NCBI RefSeq assembly: GCF_001692325.1 | Contig: NZ_LXKN01000058.1 | Location: forward strand, 243,971-307,970 | Direction: 5' to 3' | Origin: Rhizobium sp. AC27/96 | GTDB lineage: Bacteria; Pseudomonadota; Alphaproteobacteria; Rhizobiales; Rhizobiaceae | Length of the DNA: 64,000 bases | In this document: positions 25,607 through 34,501 of the stretch, in pieces | How positions within the stretch are numbered: the stretch's first letter is position 1 | How the letters are laid out: each line of letters starts with the position of its first letter | Made by a program: the position numbers and the translations under genes | Notes under the pieces: generated by a model | The model's database searches: none | The model's input: the letters and a program-made list of their open reading frames with translations, nothing else | Told to the model about the DNA's origin: nothing

Positions 25607-26659
25607 CTAAGCCGCCGCCATTTGCGCCGTTTCGTGGCTTGTTGGCGTGACCATCGCCGCGATGATGCTTTGCAGGTCGATGGCACCGACGGGCTTGCCG
25701 CCGGCATCGGTGACGGTGGCGCCCGTCTGGCCTGCTTCGGTTATCTGCTTTGCGGCAATTTCCAGCGTCATTTCGGCGGGCACGCGCGTACCGCCGGGTT
25801 CTCCGGAAAGTGGCTTCATAATGGTCTGTGCCTGGATGATACGACCACGGTTCACTTCCTTGACGAAAGCGGTAATGTAGTCGTCTGCGGGCCGCAGCAC
25901 GATCTCCTGGCCTGTTCCCTGCTGCACGACCTTGCCGTCGCGCAGGATAGCGATTTTGTCACCAAGGCGGAGTGCCTCATCCAGATCGTGGGTGATGAAG
26001 ACGACGGTCTTCTTCAATTCCTTCTGCAGATCGAGCAGCACGCTCTGCATGTCGACGCGGATCAGCGGATCGAGTGCCGAATAGGCCTCATCCATCAGCA
26101 GGATGTCGGCGTCATTGGTCAGAGCGCGGGCAAGGCCCACGCGCTGCTGCATGCCGCCGGAGAGCTGGTTGGGAAAGTGCCTTTCAAAGCCTTTGAGGCC
26201 GACGCGTTCGATCCAGTACTGACCTTTCTTCTCGCCTTCTGAGCGCGGCACACCCTGAATGTCCAGGCCATAAATGGTGTTCTCCAGCACCGTGCGGTGC
26301 GGCAGCAAGGCGAATTTCTGGAACACCATCGCCGTCTTGTGGCGGCGGAATTCGCGAAGGGCATTTTCATTCATCTTGCAGACGTCGACACCGTCATAGA
26401 GCACTTCGCCGACGGTCGGCTCGATCAGCCTGTTGATGTGGCGGATCAGCGTCGATTTGCCGGAGCCGGAAAGGCCCATCACGACGGTGATCGCGCCGGC
26501 CGGCATGTCGATGCTGATGTCCTGCAAGCCGAGCACGTGGCCATGTGCCTCGTTGAGCTCCGCCTTGCCCATGCCGTTCTTCACCCGATCCACGTAGTCA
26601 TGTCCGCGACGGCCGAAAATCTTGTATAGGTTTTTGATCTGGATCGCGTGACTAGCCAT
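25607..26659 (-). CDS. proV: Glycine/proline betaine ABC transporter ATP-binding protein
   Basis: 350 residues from ATG 26659, which overlaps the proW stop by 8 bp. Walker A is GLSGSGKST, the signature is LSGGMQQRVGLARAL, Walker B is ILLMDEAYSALDP, and the H-loop is FITHDLDEAL. The N-terminus (IQIKNLYKIFG) and the long C-terminal extension with CBS-like sequence (VTDAGGKPVGAIDLQSIIA) are typical of ProV/OpuAA. It energises uptake of betaine-type osmolytes or nutrients. Confidence 0.93.
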   Translation of the reverse strand: MASHAIQIKNLYKIFGRRGHDYVDRVKNGMGKAELNEAHGHVLGLQDISIDMPAGAITVVMGLSGSGKSTLIRHINRLIEPTVGEVLYDGVDVCKMNENALREFRRHKTAMVFQKFALLPHRTVLENTIYGLDIQGVPRSEGEKKGQYWIERVGLKGFERHFPNQLSGGMQQRVGLARALTNDADILLMDEAYSALDPLIRVDMQSVLLDLQKELKKTVVFITHDLDEALRLGDKIAILRDGKVVQQGTGQEIVLRPADDYITAFVKEVNRGRIIQAQTIMKPLSGEPGGTRVPAEMTLEIAAKQITEAGQTGATVTDAGGKPVGAIDLQSIIAAMVTPTSHETAQMAAA

Positions 26660-27563
26660 GAATGACCTCCGAGTGCTTCTGGAGCCGTCTGCCATAGGCT
26701 TGGCTCGTACGGTCGAAAATGATGGCGATCGCCACCAGCGCAAAGCCGTTGAGGAAGCCGACGGTGAAGAACTGGTTGTTGATTGCCTGCAGCGTGTTCT
26801 TGCCGAGGCCGCCGACACCGACCATGGAAGCGACCACGACCATGGCAAGCGACATCATGATGGTCTGGTTGATACCGGCCATGATGGTGGGCAGCGCCAG
26901 CGGGATCTGCACGTTGAACAGCTTCTGCCGGTTCGATGAGCCGAAGGCATCGGCAGCCTCGAGTACCTCTCTGTCGACGAGACGGATGCCGAGATTGGTC
27001 AGTCGGATCATCGGCGGGACGGCGTAGATGACGACGGCGATGAGGCCGGGCACCTTGCCGATGCCGAAGATGACGACGACGGGAATGAGATAGACGAAGC
27101 TCGGCATCGTCTGCATCACGTCGAGGATCGGATTGACGATCGACTGCAGCCGGTCGGAGCGGGCCATCAATATGCCGATCGGCAGGCCGATGACGATGGC
27201 GATGAGCGTACAGACCGTCACCATCGCAAGCGTGATCATGGTGTCGCCCCAAAGGCCGCAGACGCCGATGAGGGTCATGGATATCGCCGTACCGACGACG
27301 ATCTTCAGATTGCGGCTGGCGGCATAGACAACAAGCATCATGACGATGAGCACTATGAACCACGGCGTGTTGGTGAACAGCCATTCCAGATAGTTCAGGA
27401 ACCATTGCAGCGGCTGGACGATGGAATCGATGAGGTTGCCGTAGGCTCGCACGGATGCCCTGAAGCCATCGTCGATATTCTTGCGCGCGGCGCGTATGAT
27501 CGACTCGTCTATTGCCGGAAAATTGCAAAGCACGTCCGGCAGGATCGTACACTGGATAGCCAT
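26652..27563 (-). CDS. proW: Glycine/proline betaine ABC transporter permease
   Basis: 303 residues with an N-terminal extension and about seven hydrophobic segments of the BPD_transp_1 fold. The EAA-type loop is seen around EAADAFGSSNRQKLFNVQIPLALPTIMAGI. ATG 27563 has AAGGGG at a suitable distance. It ends inside the proV start, as in other proXWV operons, and follows proX by 243 bp. Confidence 0.92.
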   Translation of the reverse strand: MAIQCTILPDVLCNFPAIDESIIRAARKNIDDGFRASVRAYGNLIDSIVQPLQWFLNYLEWLFTNTPWFIVLIVMMLVVYAASRNLKIVVGTAISMTLIGVCGLWGDTMITLAMVTVCTLIAIVIGLPIGILMARSDRLQSIVNPILDVMQTMPSFVYLIPVVVIFGIGKVPGLIAVVIYAVPPMIRLTNLGIRLVDREVLEAADAFGSSNRQKLFNVQIPLALPTIMAGINQTIMMSLAMVVVASMVGVGGLGKNTLQAINNQFFTVGFLNGFALVAIAIIFDRTSQAYGRRLQKHSEVIHG

Positions 27564-27806
27564 GTATTTCCCCTTCTTGATCCGGTTCTATCCCTGTCCG
27601 CGCATGTGGCCTTCATGTGCGAAAGGTATTGCAGCGCTGCGACCGGTTCTTCAGGCTGCTTTTCAATTCTTACTACATTTGCCGATGCCAATCTGCACTC
27701 GTTGCGACCTGCAGCCATGTCGCTGTGTCGATATGAGTGCGGGACTTGTCCGGCGAATATGAGAACGGCGGCAGGCATATGCCGGCCGCCGATTCCTTCA
27801 TGCGGA

Positions 27807-28805
27807 TCAGAGCGAAGCCTTGATCTTGGTGGCGACGTCGGCCGAAACCCACTTCGTCCACATGTCGGGATAGGTCTTGAGGAAGTACTTGGCGCCGTCC
27901 TCATTGGTACCCTGATTGTCGGTCATCCAGGCCAGAACCTTGCCGACGGTGGCGTTATCCCACTTGCGGGTCTTGACGTAATCCATGGCTACGCCGGCCT
28001 TCGCGGCAAAACCCTTGGTCACGACGGTATAGACGTCGGAAACCGGATAGGAGTTTACCTTCGGGTTGGCGCAATCCTGGATCGCCGTGCAAGCGTCCCA
28101 TTCCTTCTTGTCGTGCGGGACGTTGAAGCTCAGGCGCACCATGTCGTACTTGCCGAGGATGGCGGTCGGAGCCCAGTAGTAGCCGAGCCAGCCGCTCTTC
28201 TTTTCGAAGGCGTTGGCAATCGAGCCGTCGAGGCCGGCTGCCGAACCGGTGTCGACAAGCGTAAATCCAAGCTTGTCCGCGCCGAGTGCCTTGTAGAGAT
28301 TGGTGGTCGAGATCTGGCAGTTCCAGCCTGCCGGGCAGTCATAAACTGCACCCTTGGACGGATCTTCCGGGGCAGGGAAGAGTTCCGGATGCTTCAGTGC
28401 GTCCTGAACGGTCTTGATGTCCGGATGCGCATCGGCAAGGAACTTCGGAATCCACCATCCCTCGACACCGCCATCGCTCAGCAGCGGTGCTGCTTCGATC
28501 AGGCGGCCTTCCGACACGGCCTTGTCGAGCGCGGTGCGCACGGCATTGACCCAAAGCTCCGGCGCTACGTCCGGCTGGCCTTTTTCGTCCATGGAGGTGA
28601 AGGTCGGCTGCGTGTCGCCGGTTACCAGCGTCACGTTACAGCCATAGCCGTTCTGCAAGATGATCTTGTCGACCTGAGCGGCAACGCCGGCGGAGGCCCA
28701 GTTCATTTCGGCGATCGATACGTCGCCACATTCCGCAGCATGCGCCGAGCCAGCCAAAGCATAGGCGCCGAATGCAAAAATAGCGGAAGCGAGAAGCTTC
28801 TTCAT
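27807..28805 (-). CDS. proX: Betaine-type ABC transporter periplasmic substrate-binding protein
   Basis: 332 residues from ATG 28805 (GGGAGA upstream). The signal peptide ends at SAHA|AE. The mature protein is an OpuAC-type binding protein: CGDVSIAEMNWASAGV, PDVAPELWVN and GGVEGWWIPKF. It is rich in Trp and Tyr, consistent with an aromatic cage for a quaternary ammonium. The exact ligand (glycine betaine, proline betaine, choline or other) is not readable by eye. Gene order proX-proW-proV, all on the minus strand. Confidence 0.9.
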   Translation of the reverse strand: MKKLLASAIFAFGAYALAGSAHAAECGDVSIAEMNWASAGVAAQVDKIILQNGYGCNVTLVTGDTQPTFTSMDEKGQPDVAPELWVNAVRTALDKAVSEGRLIEAAPLLSDGGVEGWWIPKFLADAHPDIKTVQDALKHPELFPAPEDPSKGAVYDCPAGWNCQISTTNLYKALGADKLGFTLVDTGSAAGLDGSIANAFEKKSGWLGYYWAPTAILGKYDMVRLSFNVPHDKKEWDACTAIQDCANPKVNSYPVSDVYTVVTKGFAAKAGVAMDYVKTRKWDNATVGKVLAWMTDNQGTNEDGAKYFLKTYPDMWTKWVSADVATKIKASL

Positions 28806-30010
28806 GTGATGATGTCTCCCAATTTTTCGTTGCGTTGCGGAAATCGACTTCACGCACGTACGATGTCTGTCGATCCCCTGTCAGCGTGGTTCAACCACAA
28901 CCGTTCATACGCCGCTGACGACGCCCGCACGGTCCCCTTTGCTGCCGTCGTGCATCTGGTCTTTTTGCGACCGCGGAGCATTGTCGCGGTCGGCCATTCT
29001 TTGCATCGACGACGGGCAGCCTAAGGATTTGAAGGAAGAAATCAACAGCCTGCCGGCCAAATGGAGTTATCGCGCCTCTTGGAGAAGACGATATAAGCGT
29101 CTGAATTAGCCTATTTTCTACTATTCACGGCTGCAAAATGGGCATTGAGAGGGTCCGGCAAGGCATTCGGATGCCGGTGGAGATAAGTATGACTAAAATA
29201 TCGCGCCCCTGAAAGACGTTTTATATTCCATTTGCGTCGTTTGCGATTTCGCAGCGCGAATGTGAAAATTTTCAAAAAAGTTTTCGAATTCATTCTTAGT
29301 TAAGCACTTAATAACCCTCCAGTAACGATGTCGGGTTATCAATCGATACGTGGCGGGGGACACCGCTGCTTCTCCGGATCAGGTAATGCGTACCGGGGAA
29401 AGCGAACCTTGCGGCGTATGTGCAGGGTAGCCGGCGTTTTTGGCAAACCGCGTTGATCTCCGGATCGCGCGGTTTTCGCGTTTATGGTGCCCGCATCCCA
29501 TGGATCCAGGCCGACCTGTCCGAGAGCCGATGTGTATCCGTCCTGGAGAGCAAAAGTAAAGCCGCCGATGCGGTCGCATGGCGGCTTGTCGTGCGTGGTT
29601 TGTCGCGCAGGGCTTGCGGCTTGACTGGATATCAGCCGACGCTGTAGGTGCGGATGAAGCCGACCGTGCCAAAACGCGTGTCGAGCTGCTGCAGGCGGCT
29701 TTCGGGGCGACGGACCGGCAGCTTGCCATTCCAGGCGATCTGGATGGAATTCTGTCTGTTGAAGATGAAGAGCATTGGGGTATCCTCTAAGCCGGATCGG
29801 CCGGTTCCGTTGTGTGTTTTCGCGGTGGAGATAATCCTCTTCCTCATAACTAACAATGGATGAAATCGTCATCCGATGTCGCAAACAGAGCATGATTGAG
29901 AATGATGCATTTTTGTATCGTACCGGCGGCATCCAGCTGTTAAAGATCGCGGCAAAATCAAGGCGAAATGCCGGATTTTCAGGGGCTACACCATCTTGGA
30001 GCGACGAGGA
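28806..30010. other. 1.2-kb spacer between divergent proX and cobQ
   Basis: This must hold the proX promoter at its left end and the cobQ promoter at its right. I see no RNA gene, no B12 box and no transposon remnant. The only supportable coding candidate is a 47-codon minus-strand ORF at 29632-29775, listed separately. Other open frames here have poor codon use and no ribosome sites. Base composition is more AT-rich around 29100-29340 than in the flanking genes. Confidence 0.6.
29632..29775 (-). CDS. Candidate 47-residue small protein
   Basis: ATG 29775 is preceded by AGAGG at 8 nt spacing. The product (MLFIFNRQNSIQIAWNGKLP... ending RTYSVG) is basic with an aromatic start. No family recognised. 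Support is the ribosome site and an uninterrupted frame only, so it could be chance. Confidence 0.35.
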   Translation of the reverse strand: MLFIFNRQNSIQIAWNGKLPVRRPESRLQQLDTRFGTVGFIRTYSVG

Positions 30011-31465
30011 ATGACAAGGGCCATCATGCTGCAGGGGACCGGCTCCGATGTCGGAAAAACGGTCTTGGTCGCCGGACTGTGCCGCCTGTTCGCCAACAGG
30101 GGCGTCAGGGTCCGTCCGTTCAAGCCTCAGAACATGTCCAACAATGCCGCCGTTGCCGAGGACGGTGGTGAGATCGGCCGGGCCCAATGGCTGCAGTCAC
30201 TGGCGGCACGCGTCCCTTCGTCCGTGCACATGAACCCGGTGCTGCTGAAGCCGCAGTCGGACGTCGGCAGCCAGATCATCGTGCAGGGCAAGGTGTGGGG
30301 CCACGCGAAGGGCAGGGATTATCAGGCGCTCAAGCCGCAATTGCTCGGAGCGGTATTGGAAAGCTTTGCCGCCATCCGCGCAGGCACCGACCTCGTCATC
30401 GTCGAGGGGGCGGGTTCACCGGCCGAGATCAACCTGCGACGAGGCGACATTGCCAATATGGGCTTTGCGACACGCGCCAACGTTCCGGTCGTGCTGGTCG
30501 GTGATATCGACCGCGGCGGTGTGATCGCGTCGCTGGTGGGCACCTATCATATCCTGCCGGAAGAAGACCGGCGGATGATCCGCGGCTACATCATCAACAA
30601 GTTTCGCGGCGACGTCTCGCTGTTTGCAGAGGGCATAGACGTGATCGGCGGCTTCACCGGCTGGCAGTGCCATGGCGTCGTGCCATGGCTGAAGGCGGCC
30701 GCCCGGCTTCCAGCCGAGGATTCTGTCGTGCTGGAACGGCTGGCGCGCGGTTCGTCCGGCGCCTTGAAGATCGCCGTGCCGATGCTCTCGCGTATCGCCA
30801 ATTTCGACGATCTCGATCCGCTGCGGGCCGAGCCCGATGTCGATCTAGTCTTCGTTCGTCCCGGTGAACGTCTGCCTGGCGATGCGGGGCTTGTGGTTCT
30901 GCCGGGATCGAAGTCAACCATCGGTGACCTTCTTGATCTGCGCGAGCAGGGATGGGATCGCGACATTGCCGCGCATGCGCGTCGCGGCGGCCGCGTCATC
31001 GGCATCTGCGGCGGCTATCAGATGCTTGGCCGCATGGTCTACGATCCGCATGGTATCGAGGGTTCTGTGACCGAAACGCCCGGTCTAGGCCTGCTCGATA
31101 TCGAGACGGAAATGGCGCCGGAGAAAACTGTCCGCAACAGCCTAGCCCTCTCCAGGGAATACGAGGTGCCTCTATCCGGTTATGAGATCCATCTGGGCGT
31201 GACCAGTGGCGCGGACTGCGAGCGGCCCTCGACCGTCATCGATGGGCGGCCGGATGGTGCGCTGTCACCAGATGGGCGCATCATGGGGACTTACCTGCAC
31301 GGGCTCTTCGGCAGCGATGCGTATCGTGCAAAGTTGCTCGAAAGCTTCGGTCTCAGCGGCGAGCGGACCGACTATCGCGCCGGCGTCGACGCAGCACTCG
31401 ACGAGATCGCAGCGGAATTGGAAGGCGTGCTTGATCCCGCCTGGCTCGATAGTCTCGTCAATTAG
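30011..31465 (+). CDS. cobQ: Cobyric acid synthase
   Basis: 484 residues from ATG 30011 (GGAG upstream). The N-terminal P-loop-like synthetase motif is LQGTGSDVGKT. RPFKPQNMSNNA and VVLVGDIDRGGV are family marks. The C-terminal class-I glutamine amidotransferase part has the catalytic Cys in GICGGYQMLG and His in YLHGLFG. It amidates four side chains of adenosylcobyrinic a,c-diamide. It is not in an operon with the other cob genes of the window. Its stop overlaps by 4 bp the stop of the convergent ClC gene. Confidence 0.95.
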   Translation: MTRAIMLQGTGSDVGKTVLVAGLCRLFANRGVRVRPFKPQNMSNNAAVAEDGGEIGRAQWLQSLAARVPSSVHMNPVLLKPQSDVGSQIIVQGKVWGHAKGRDYQALKPQLLGAVLESFAAIRAGTDLVIVEGAGSPAEINLRRGDIANMGFATRANVPVVLVGDIDRGGVIASLVGTYHILPEEDRRMIRGYIINKFRGDVSLFAEGIDVIGGFTGWQCHGVVPWLKAAARLPAEDSVVLERLARGSSGALKIAVPMLSRIANFDDLDPLRAEPDVDLVFVRPGERLPGDAGLVVLPGSKSTIGDLLDLREQGWDRDIAAHARRGGRVIGICGGYQMLGRMVYDPHGIEGSVTETPGLGLLDIETEMAPEKTVRNSLALSREYEVPLSGYEIHLGVTSGADCERPSTVIDGRPDGALSPDGRIMGTYLHGLFGSDAYRAKLLESFGLSGERTDYRAGVDAALDEIAAELEGVLDPAWLDSLVN

Positions 31466-33258
31466 AGCTCGCCGGAGACTTCACGGCGCCGACGGTCGAG
31501 TTCTTCGCTGTAGCGGCGCAACGTATAGCTTTCTGTCAGCAATCCCACGACCTTGCGTTCAATCAGATCGTTGACGACCACGAGCGCTTCGCTCTTGGTT
31601 TGCTCAAACATGGCGGCGGCCTGCTTGGCGTTCATCTGCGGCTGCAGGAATTCGGCGCGCAGGCGGATGAAATCGGAAAGGCCATGTTCCTCGTCATCCT
31701 TCTCGACCGGGCTCGCATACACGTCCGGCACCAACACCATGCCGGAGTATTTCTCCTTCTCGTCGATCAGGATAACGCGTTGCGCCGAGCCGATCGGGAA
31801 GGTTTTCCGGAACTCCTCGATACTCATTCCGACGTCAGCCGTATGCACATCGGGGCGCATCATGCGGGCCACGGTGAGGTTGCGGATCCAGCCGACGTCG
31901 TGGGCGCTGCGGATGCTTTCGCCGCGCAGATGGAAGCGCCATGTGGCGAAAGAGTAGCCGAAGGTCGTGCGCACCACGAGAGAAGAGGTGATGACGGCAG
32001 CCAGCACCAGCGCGGTGATCGGGAAGTCGCCGGTTATTTCCAGCGCCAGGAAGGTCATCGTCAAGGGACCGCCGATGATCGAGACGGCAAGCGCACTCAT
32101 GCCGACCACGGCATAGACGACCGGCGTCAGCGTGGCGTGATCGAAATAGGGGGCGCAATAGGCAAAGATCTTGCCCAGCAGCGCGCCCATGAACAGCGAC
32201 GCGAAGAACAGGCCGCCTCTGAAGCCGGAACCGATCGACACTGCCGAGGCGAGGGACTTCAAGACGAAAAGGCTGACCAGCGCCCAGAGGGTGACGTCGC
32301 TGGAGAGATTGAGATGCAAGGCGCCATGGCCGGCTGACAGAACCTGAGGCGATATCAGGGCGAGCAAGCCGACGAACAGGCCGCCAAGCGCCGGGCGGAA
32401 GGGCGGCGCGATGGAACTCTTGCGCGCCAGTTCCTCGACCCAGGCAACGCCCTGCATGATCAGGATGCCGATGCCGGCGCAGAAGGCGCCGAGTAAGACA
32501 GCAGGCAGGTAATCCGCCGGCACGATTGCGCCGAAATGGCCGATATCGATGGCAAAATCGTCGCCGGCGAGCAGCCTTGCGATCATCGTCGATATCAGGG
32601 CGGAGACAACGACAGGCGTCAGGGTCAGGATGGAATAGGTGCCGATGATCAGTTCGAAGGCATAGAAGGCGCCGGTCAAGGGGGCGTTGAAGGCAGCGGC
32701 GATGGCGCCGGCCGCACCGCAGCCGACAAGCATGCGCAGGTCCGCGCGGCGCATCTGCATCTTGTAGCCGAACTTCGAGGCGATGCCGGCGGCAAGCTGC
32801 GTATAGCCGGCCTCAAGCCCGACGGAGGCGCCGAAGCCATTCGAGATCAGGTTCTGCACGGCGACGATGATGCTATCGGTGAGCGACATGCGCCCGCCAT
32901 GCAGCGCATTGGCTTCGATCGGGTCGACCATCGGTTTTTTGCGGGTGCGGGACAGAATGTAGAGCAATATGCCGAGAATGATGCCGCCTGCCACCGGTGC
33001 TATCAGCAACACCGACTTGTCGGGAATGGCCACTGCCGCCGAGCTTAGGCGCTCATAATCCGTAATCCCGTAGATGAGGCTATGCAGCTTGCGAGAGACG
33101 AAGCTCATGGCCGTCACGGCGCAGCCGGATACGACGCCTACGAGCGCGCCGGCGAAAACGAGTCCTAACTCACCACGACGCAGTAATGCTCTAAATCGAC
33201 CAAGATCGAATAGGGCCGAGAACACGCCGAGGCGACGGGGTTGGAATTTCTGCAACAT
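31462..33258 (-). CDS. ClC-family chloride channel/antiporter with C-terminal CBS domains
   Basis: 598 residues: about 11 membrane segments followed by a CBS pair (from about residue 455; VHTADVGMSIEEFRKTF and ALVVVNDLIERKVVGLLTESYTL). The gating glutamate region reads VGLEAGYTQ, keeping Glu in place of the classic GREGP, and the third filter segment reads GSGFRGGLFF. The first classic GSGIP filter motif is replaced around DPIEANALHGGR, so anion selectivity may differ from E. coli ClcA. It is convergent with cobQ and divergent from the riboswitch-controlled cobP unit. Confidence 0.88.
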   Translation of the reverse strand: MLQKFQPRRLGVFSALFDLGRFRALLRRGELGLVFAGALVGVVSGCAVTAMSFVSRKLHSLIYGITDYERLSSAAVAIPDKSVLLIAPVAGGIILGILLYILSRTRKKPMVDPIEANALHGGRMSLTDSIIVAVQNLISNGFGASVGLEAGYTQLAAGIASKFGYKMQMRRADLRMLVGCGAAGAIAAAFNAPLTGAFYAFELIIGTYSILTLTPVVVSALISTMIARLLAGDDFAIDIGHFGAIVPADYLPAVLLGAFCAGIGILIMQGVAWVEELARKSSIAPPFRPALGGLFVGLLALISPQVLSAGHGALHLNLSSDVTLWALVSLFVLKSLASAVSIGSGFRGGLFFASLFMGALLGKIFAYCAPYFDHATLTPVVYAVVGMSALAVSIIGGPLTMTFLALEITGDFPITALVLAAVITSSLVVRTTFGYSFATWRFHLRGESIRSAHDVGWIRNLTVARMMRPDVHTADVGMSIEEFRKTFPIGSAQRVILIDEKEKYSGMVLVPDVYASPVEKDDEEHGLSDFIRLRAEFLQPQMNAKQAAAMFEQTKSEALVVVNDLIERKVVGLLTESYTLRRYSEELDRRRREVSGEL

Positions 33259-33409
33259 TGGGAGCGGACGACACGTTTCTTCTAGAAGATGAGGGCTTAA
33301 CCTCTATAAACTCCTAACATCAAAGAAATGCGGCAAAAAGACCGGCGTTTTCAGTGATTATGCGGCAAGTTCGCGGCTGGAACATGCAATGTCGCATCCA
33401 TGTCGTTGA

Positions 33410-33438
33410 TTGACTTGAACTAAGTGAAAGCCTAATCA
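33410..33438 (+). promoter_or_regulatory. Probable sigma-70 type promoter for the cobP operon
   Basis: TTGACT (33410-33415) and TAATCA (33433-33438) are separated by exactly 17 bp. Transcription would start near 33445, just before the cobalamin riboswitch. This is a pattern match only. Confidence 0.5.
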
Positions 33439-33452
33439 TTGCCGGCATAACG

Positions 33453-33820
33453 AATGGTTCCTGAGCGGCGATCTGCCGCATGGGATGAAAAGGGAATGTG
33501 ACGGGACGGACCCAAGCCGGGCGTTCTCATCACAGCCGACCCCGCGACTGTAGAGCGGTCAGGGTCTTTCGTCCGGTTTGATGGCCATTCCGCCGATGGT
33601 TCGCATGGTGCGAACAGGCGGAGCAACGTCAAGCCGGAAAAGCCACTGGTGTGGCATCATGATTTACCGGGGTTGGACGCCTCTATTGTCTACGAATCGT
33701 CCGCCTTTTCATGATGTCTTGCCGGGAAGGCGAGAAAGATCCGCTGGTGTACGATCGGGGCCGACCGGTTTCGGTCTGCCCCCGTCGCGCCACTATCCGC
33801 GAGCCAGGAGACCTGCCATA
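33453..33820 (+). promoter_or_regulatory. Cobalamin riboswitch upstream of cobP-cobW-cobN
   Basis: Conserved elements in order: GGTTCC near 33456, GGGAATGTGACGGG (33492 on), CCCCGCGACTGTAGAGCGG (33540 on), GCCACTG (33642-33648), GGGAAGGCGAG (33724 on) and the B12 box GAGCCAGGAGACCTGCC (33801-33817). Between GCCACTG and GGGAAGG lies an extra hairpin arm of about 70 nt (33653-33662 pairs with 33709-33718), longer than usual. It would repress the downstream cobalamin genes when adenosylcobalamin is abundant. Confidence 0.93.
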
Positions 33821-33879
33821 CGTGCCGGGCGCAGAGCCTTTCCAGGGACATTGGTTCCGCTGCCAGCACGGAGGTTGTC

Positions 33880-33984
33880 ATGGCGAGAAACGAGTTTTGG
33901 GCGTGCAGTCGCCCCTTTTTCGGATTTGGCCGGATTCCGCCTTTGCCCGCTGCTGCGAGCGAGAATAACGCATGTCCGCTTTGA
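33880..33984 (+). CDS. Leader ORF between the riboswitch and cobP
   Basis: 34 codons with an ideal ribosome site (GGAGG at 33870-33874, 5 nt before the ATG). The product starts MARNEFWACSRPFFG and ends SENNACPL. Its last codons overlap the cobP ATG (33972) by 13 nt in another frame, so cobP, which has a poor ribosome site of its own, could be translated by re-initiation. A terminator-like hairpin lies inside the ORF. It may be a regulatory leader and not a functional peptide. Confidence 0.5.
   Translation: MARNEFWACSRPFFGFGRIPPLPAAASENNACPL
33899..33920 (+). terminator. Possible attenuator hairpin downstream of the cobalamin riboswitch
   Basis: GGGCG (33899-33903) and CGCCC (33910-33914) flank a 6-nt loop and are followed by C and five T. 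The stem is short, but its position between the aptamer and cobP suits an expression platform. Confidence 0.45.
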
Positions 33985-34496
33985 ATTCCCAAGCCATATT
34001 CGTCCTCGGCGGCGCGCGCTCCGGCAAATCGCGATTCGCTGAAACGCGGGTTTTGGACACCGGGCTGGAGCGCCACTACGTGGCAACCGGGCAGGCTTGG
34101 GATGACGAGATGCGCGATCGGATCGCGCAACACCGGGCCGATCGCGGCGATCTCTGGCAGACGCATGAGGAGCCGACGGAGCTTGTCGCGAAGCTGGCTG
34201 AGATCGACACCGCGGGGCGCGCCGTGCTTGTGGATTGCCTGACGCTCTGGGTCACCAATCTGATGATGGCCGAGCGGGATATGGCAACCGAGTTTACCGC
34301 TCTTACCGAATTTTTACCCAAGGCACGATCGCGGCTCGTTCTTGTCTCCAACGAGGTCGGGCTCGGAATTGTGCCCGAAAACCGCATGGCGCGCGAATTT
34401 CGCGATCATGCCGGCCGACTGCACCAAATGGTCGCGGCGGCGAGTGCCGAGGTTTATTTTATCGCAGCGGGATTGCCGCTGAAAATGAAGGGTTGA
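33972..34496 (+). CDS. cobP: Adenosylcobinamide kinase / adenosylcobinamide-phosphate guanylyltransferase
   Basis: 174 residues (CobU/CobP family). P-loop GGARSGKSRF, then HYVATGQAWDDEM with the family His region, and VDCLTLWVTNLM. It phosphorylates adenosylcobinamide and adds GMP, near the end of nucleotide-loop assembly. First gene of cobP-cobW-cobN-cupin-cobO, under the riboswitch. The ribosome site before ATG 33972 is weak, and a leader ORF overlaps the start. Confidence 0.93.
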   Translation: MSALNSQAIFVLGGARSGKSRFAETRVLDTGLERHYVATGQAWDDEMRDRIAQHRADRGDLWQTHEEPTELVAKLAEIDTAGRAVLVDCLTLWVTNLMMAERDMATEFTALTEFLPKARSRLVLVSNEVGLGIVPENRMAREFRDHAGRLHQMVAAASAEVYFIAAGLPLKMKG

Positions 34497-34501
34497 TCCA
34501 T

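Noticed and set aside
27405..29024. 539-codon plus-strand ORF opposite proX/proW
   Set aside because: It is antisense to well-recognised transporter genes, shows no family motif and reflects the lack of stops in high-GC antisense frames.
29870..30010. Cobalamin riboswitch before cobQ
   Set aside because: None of the conserved aptamer elements could be found in the leader.
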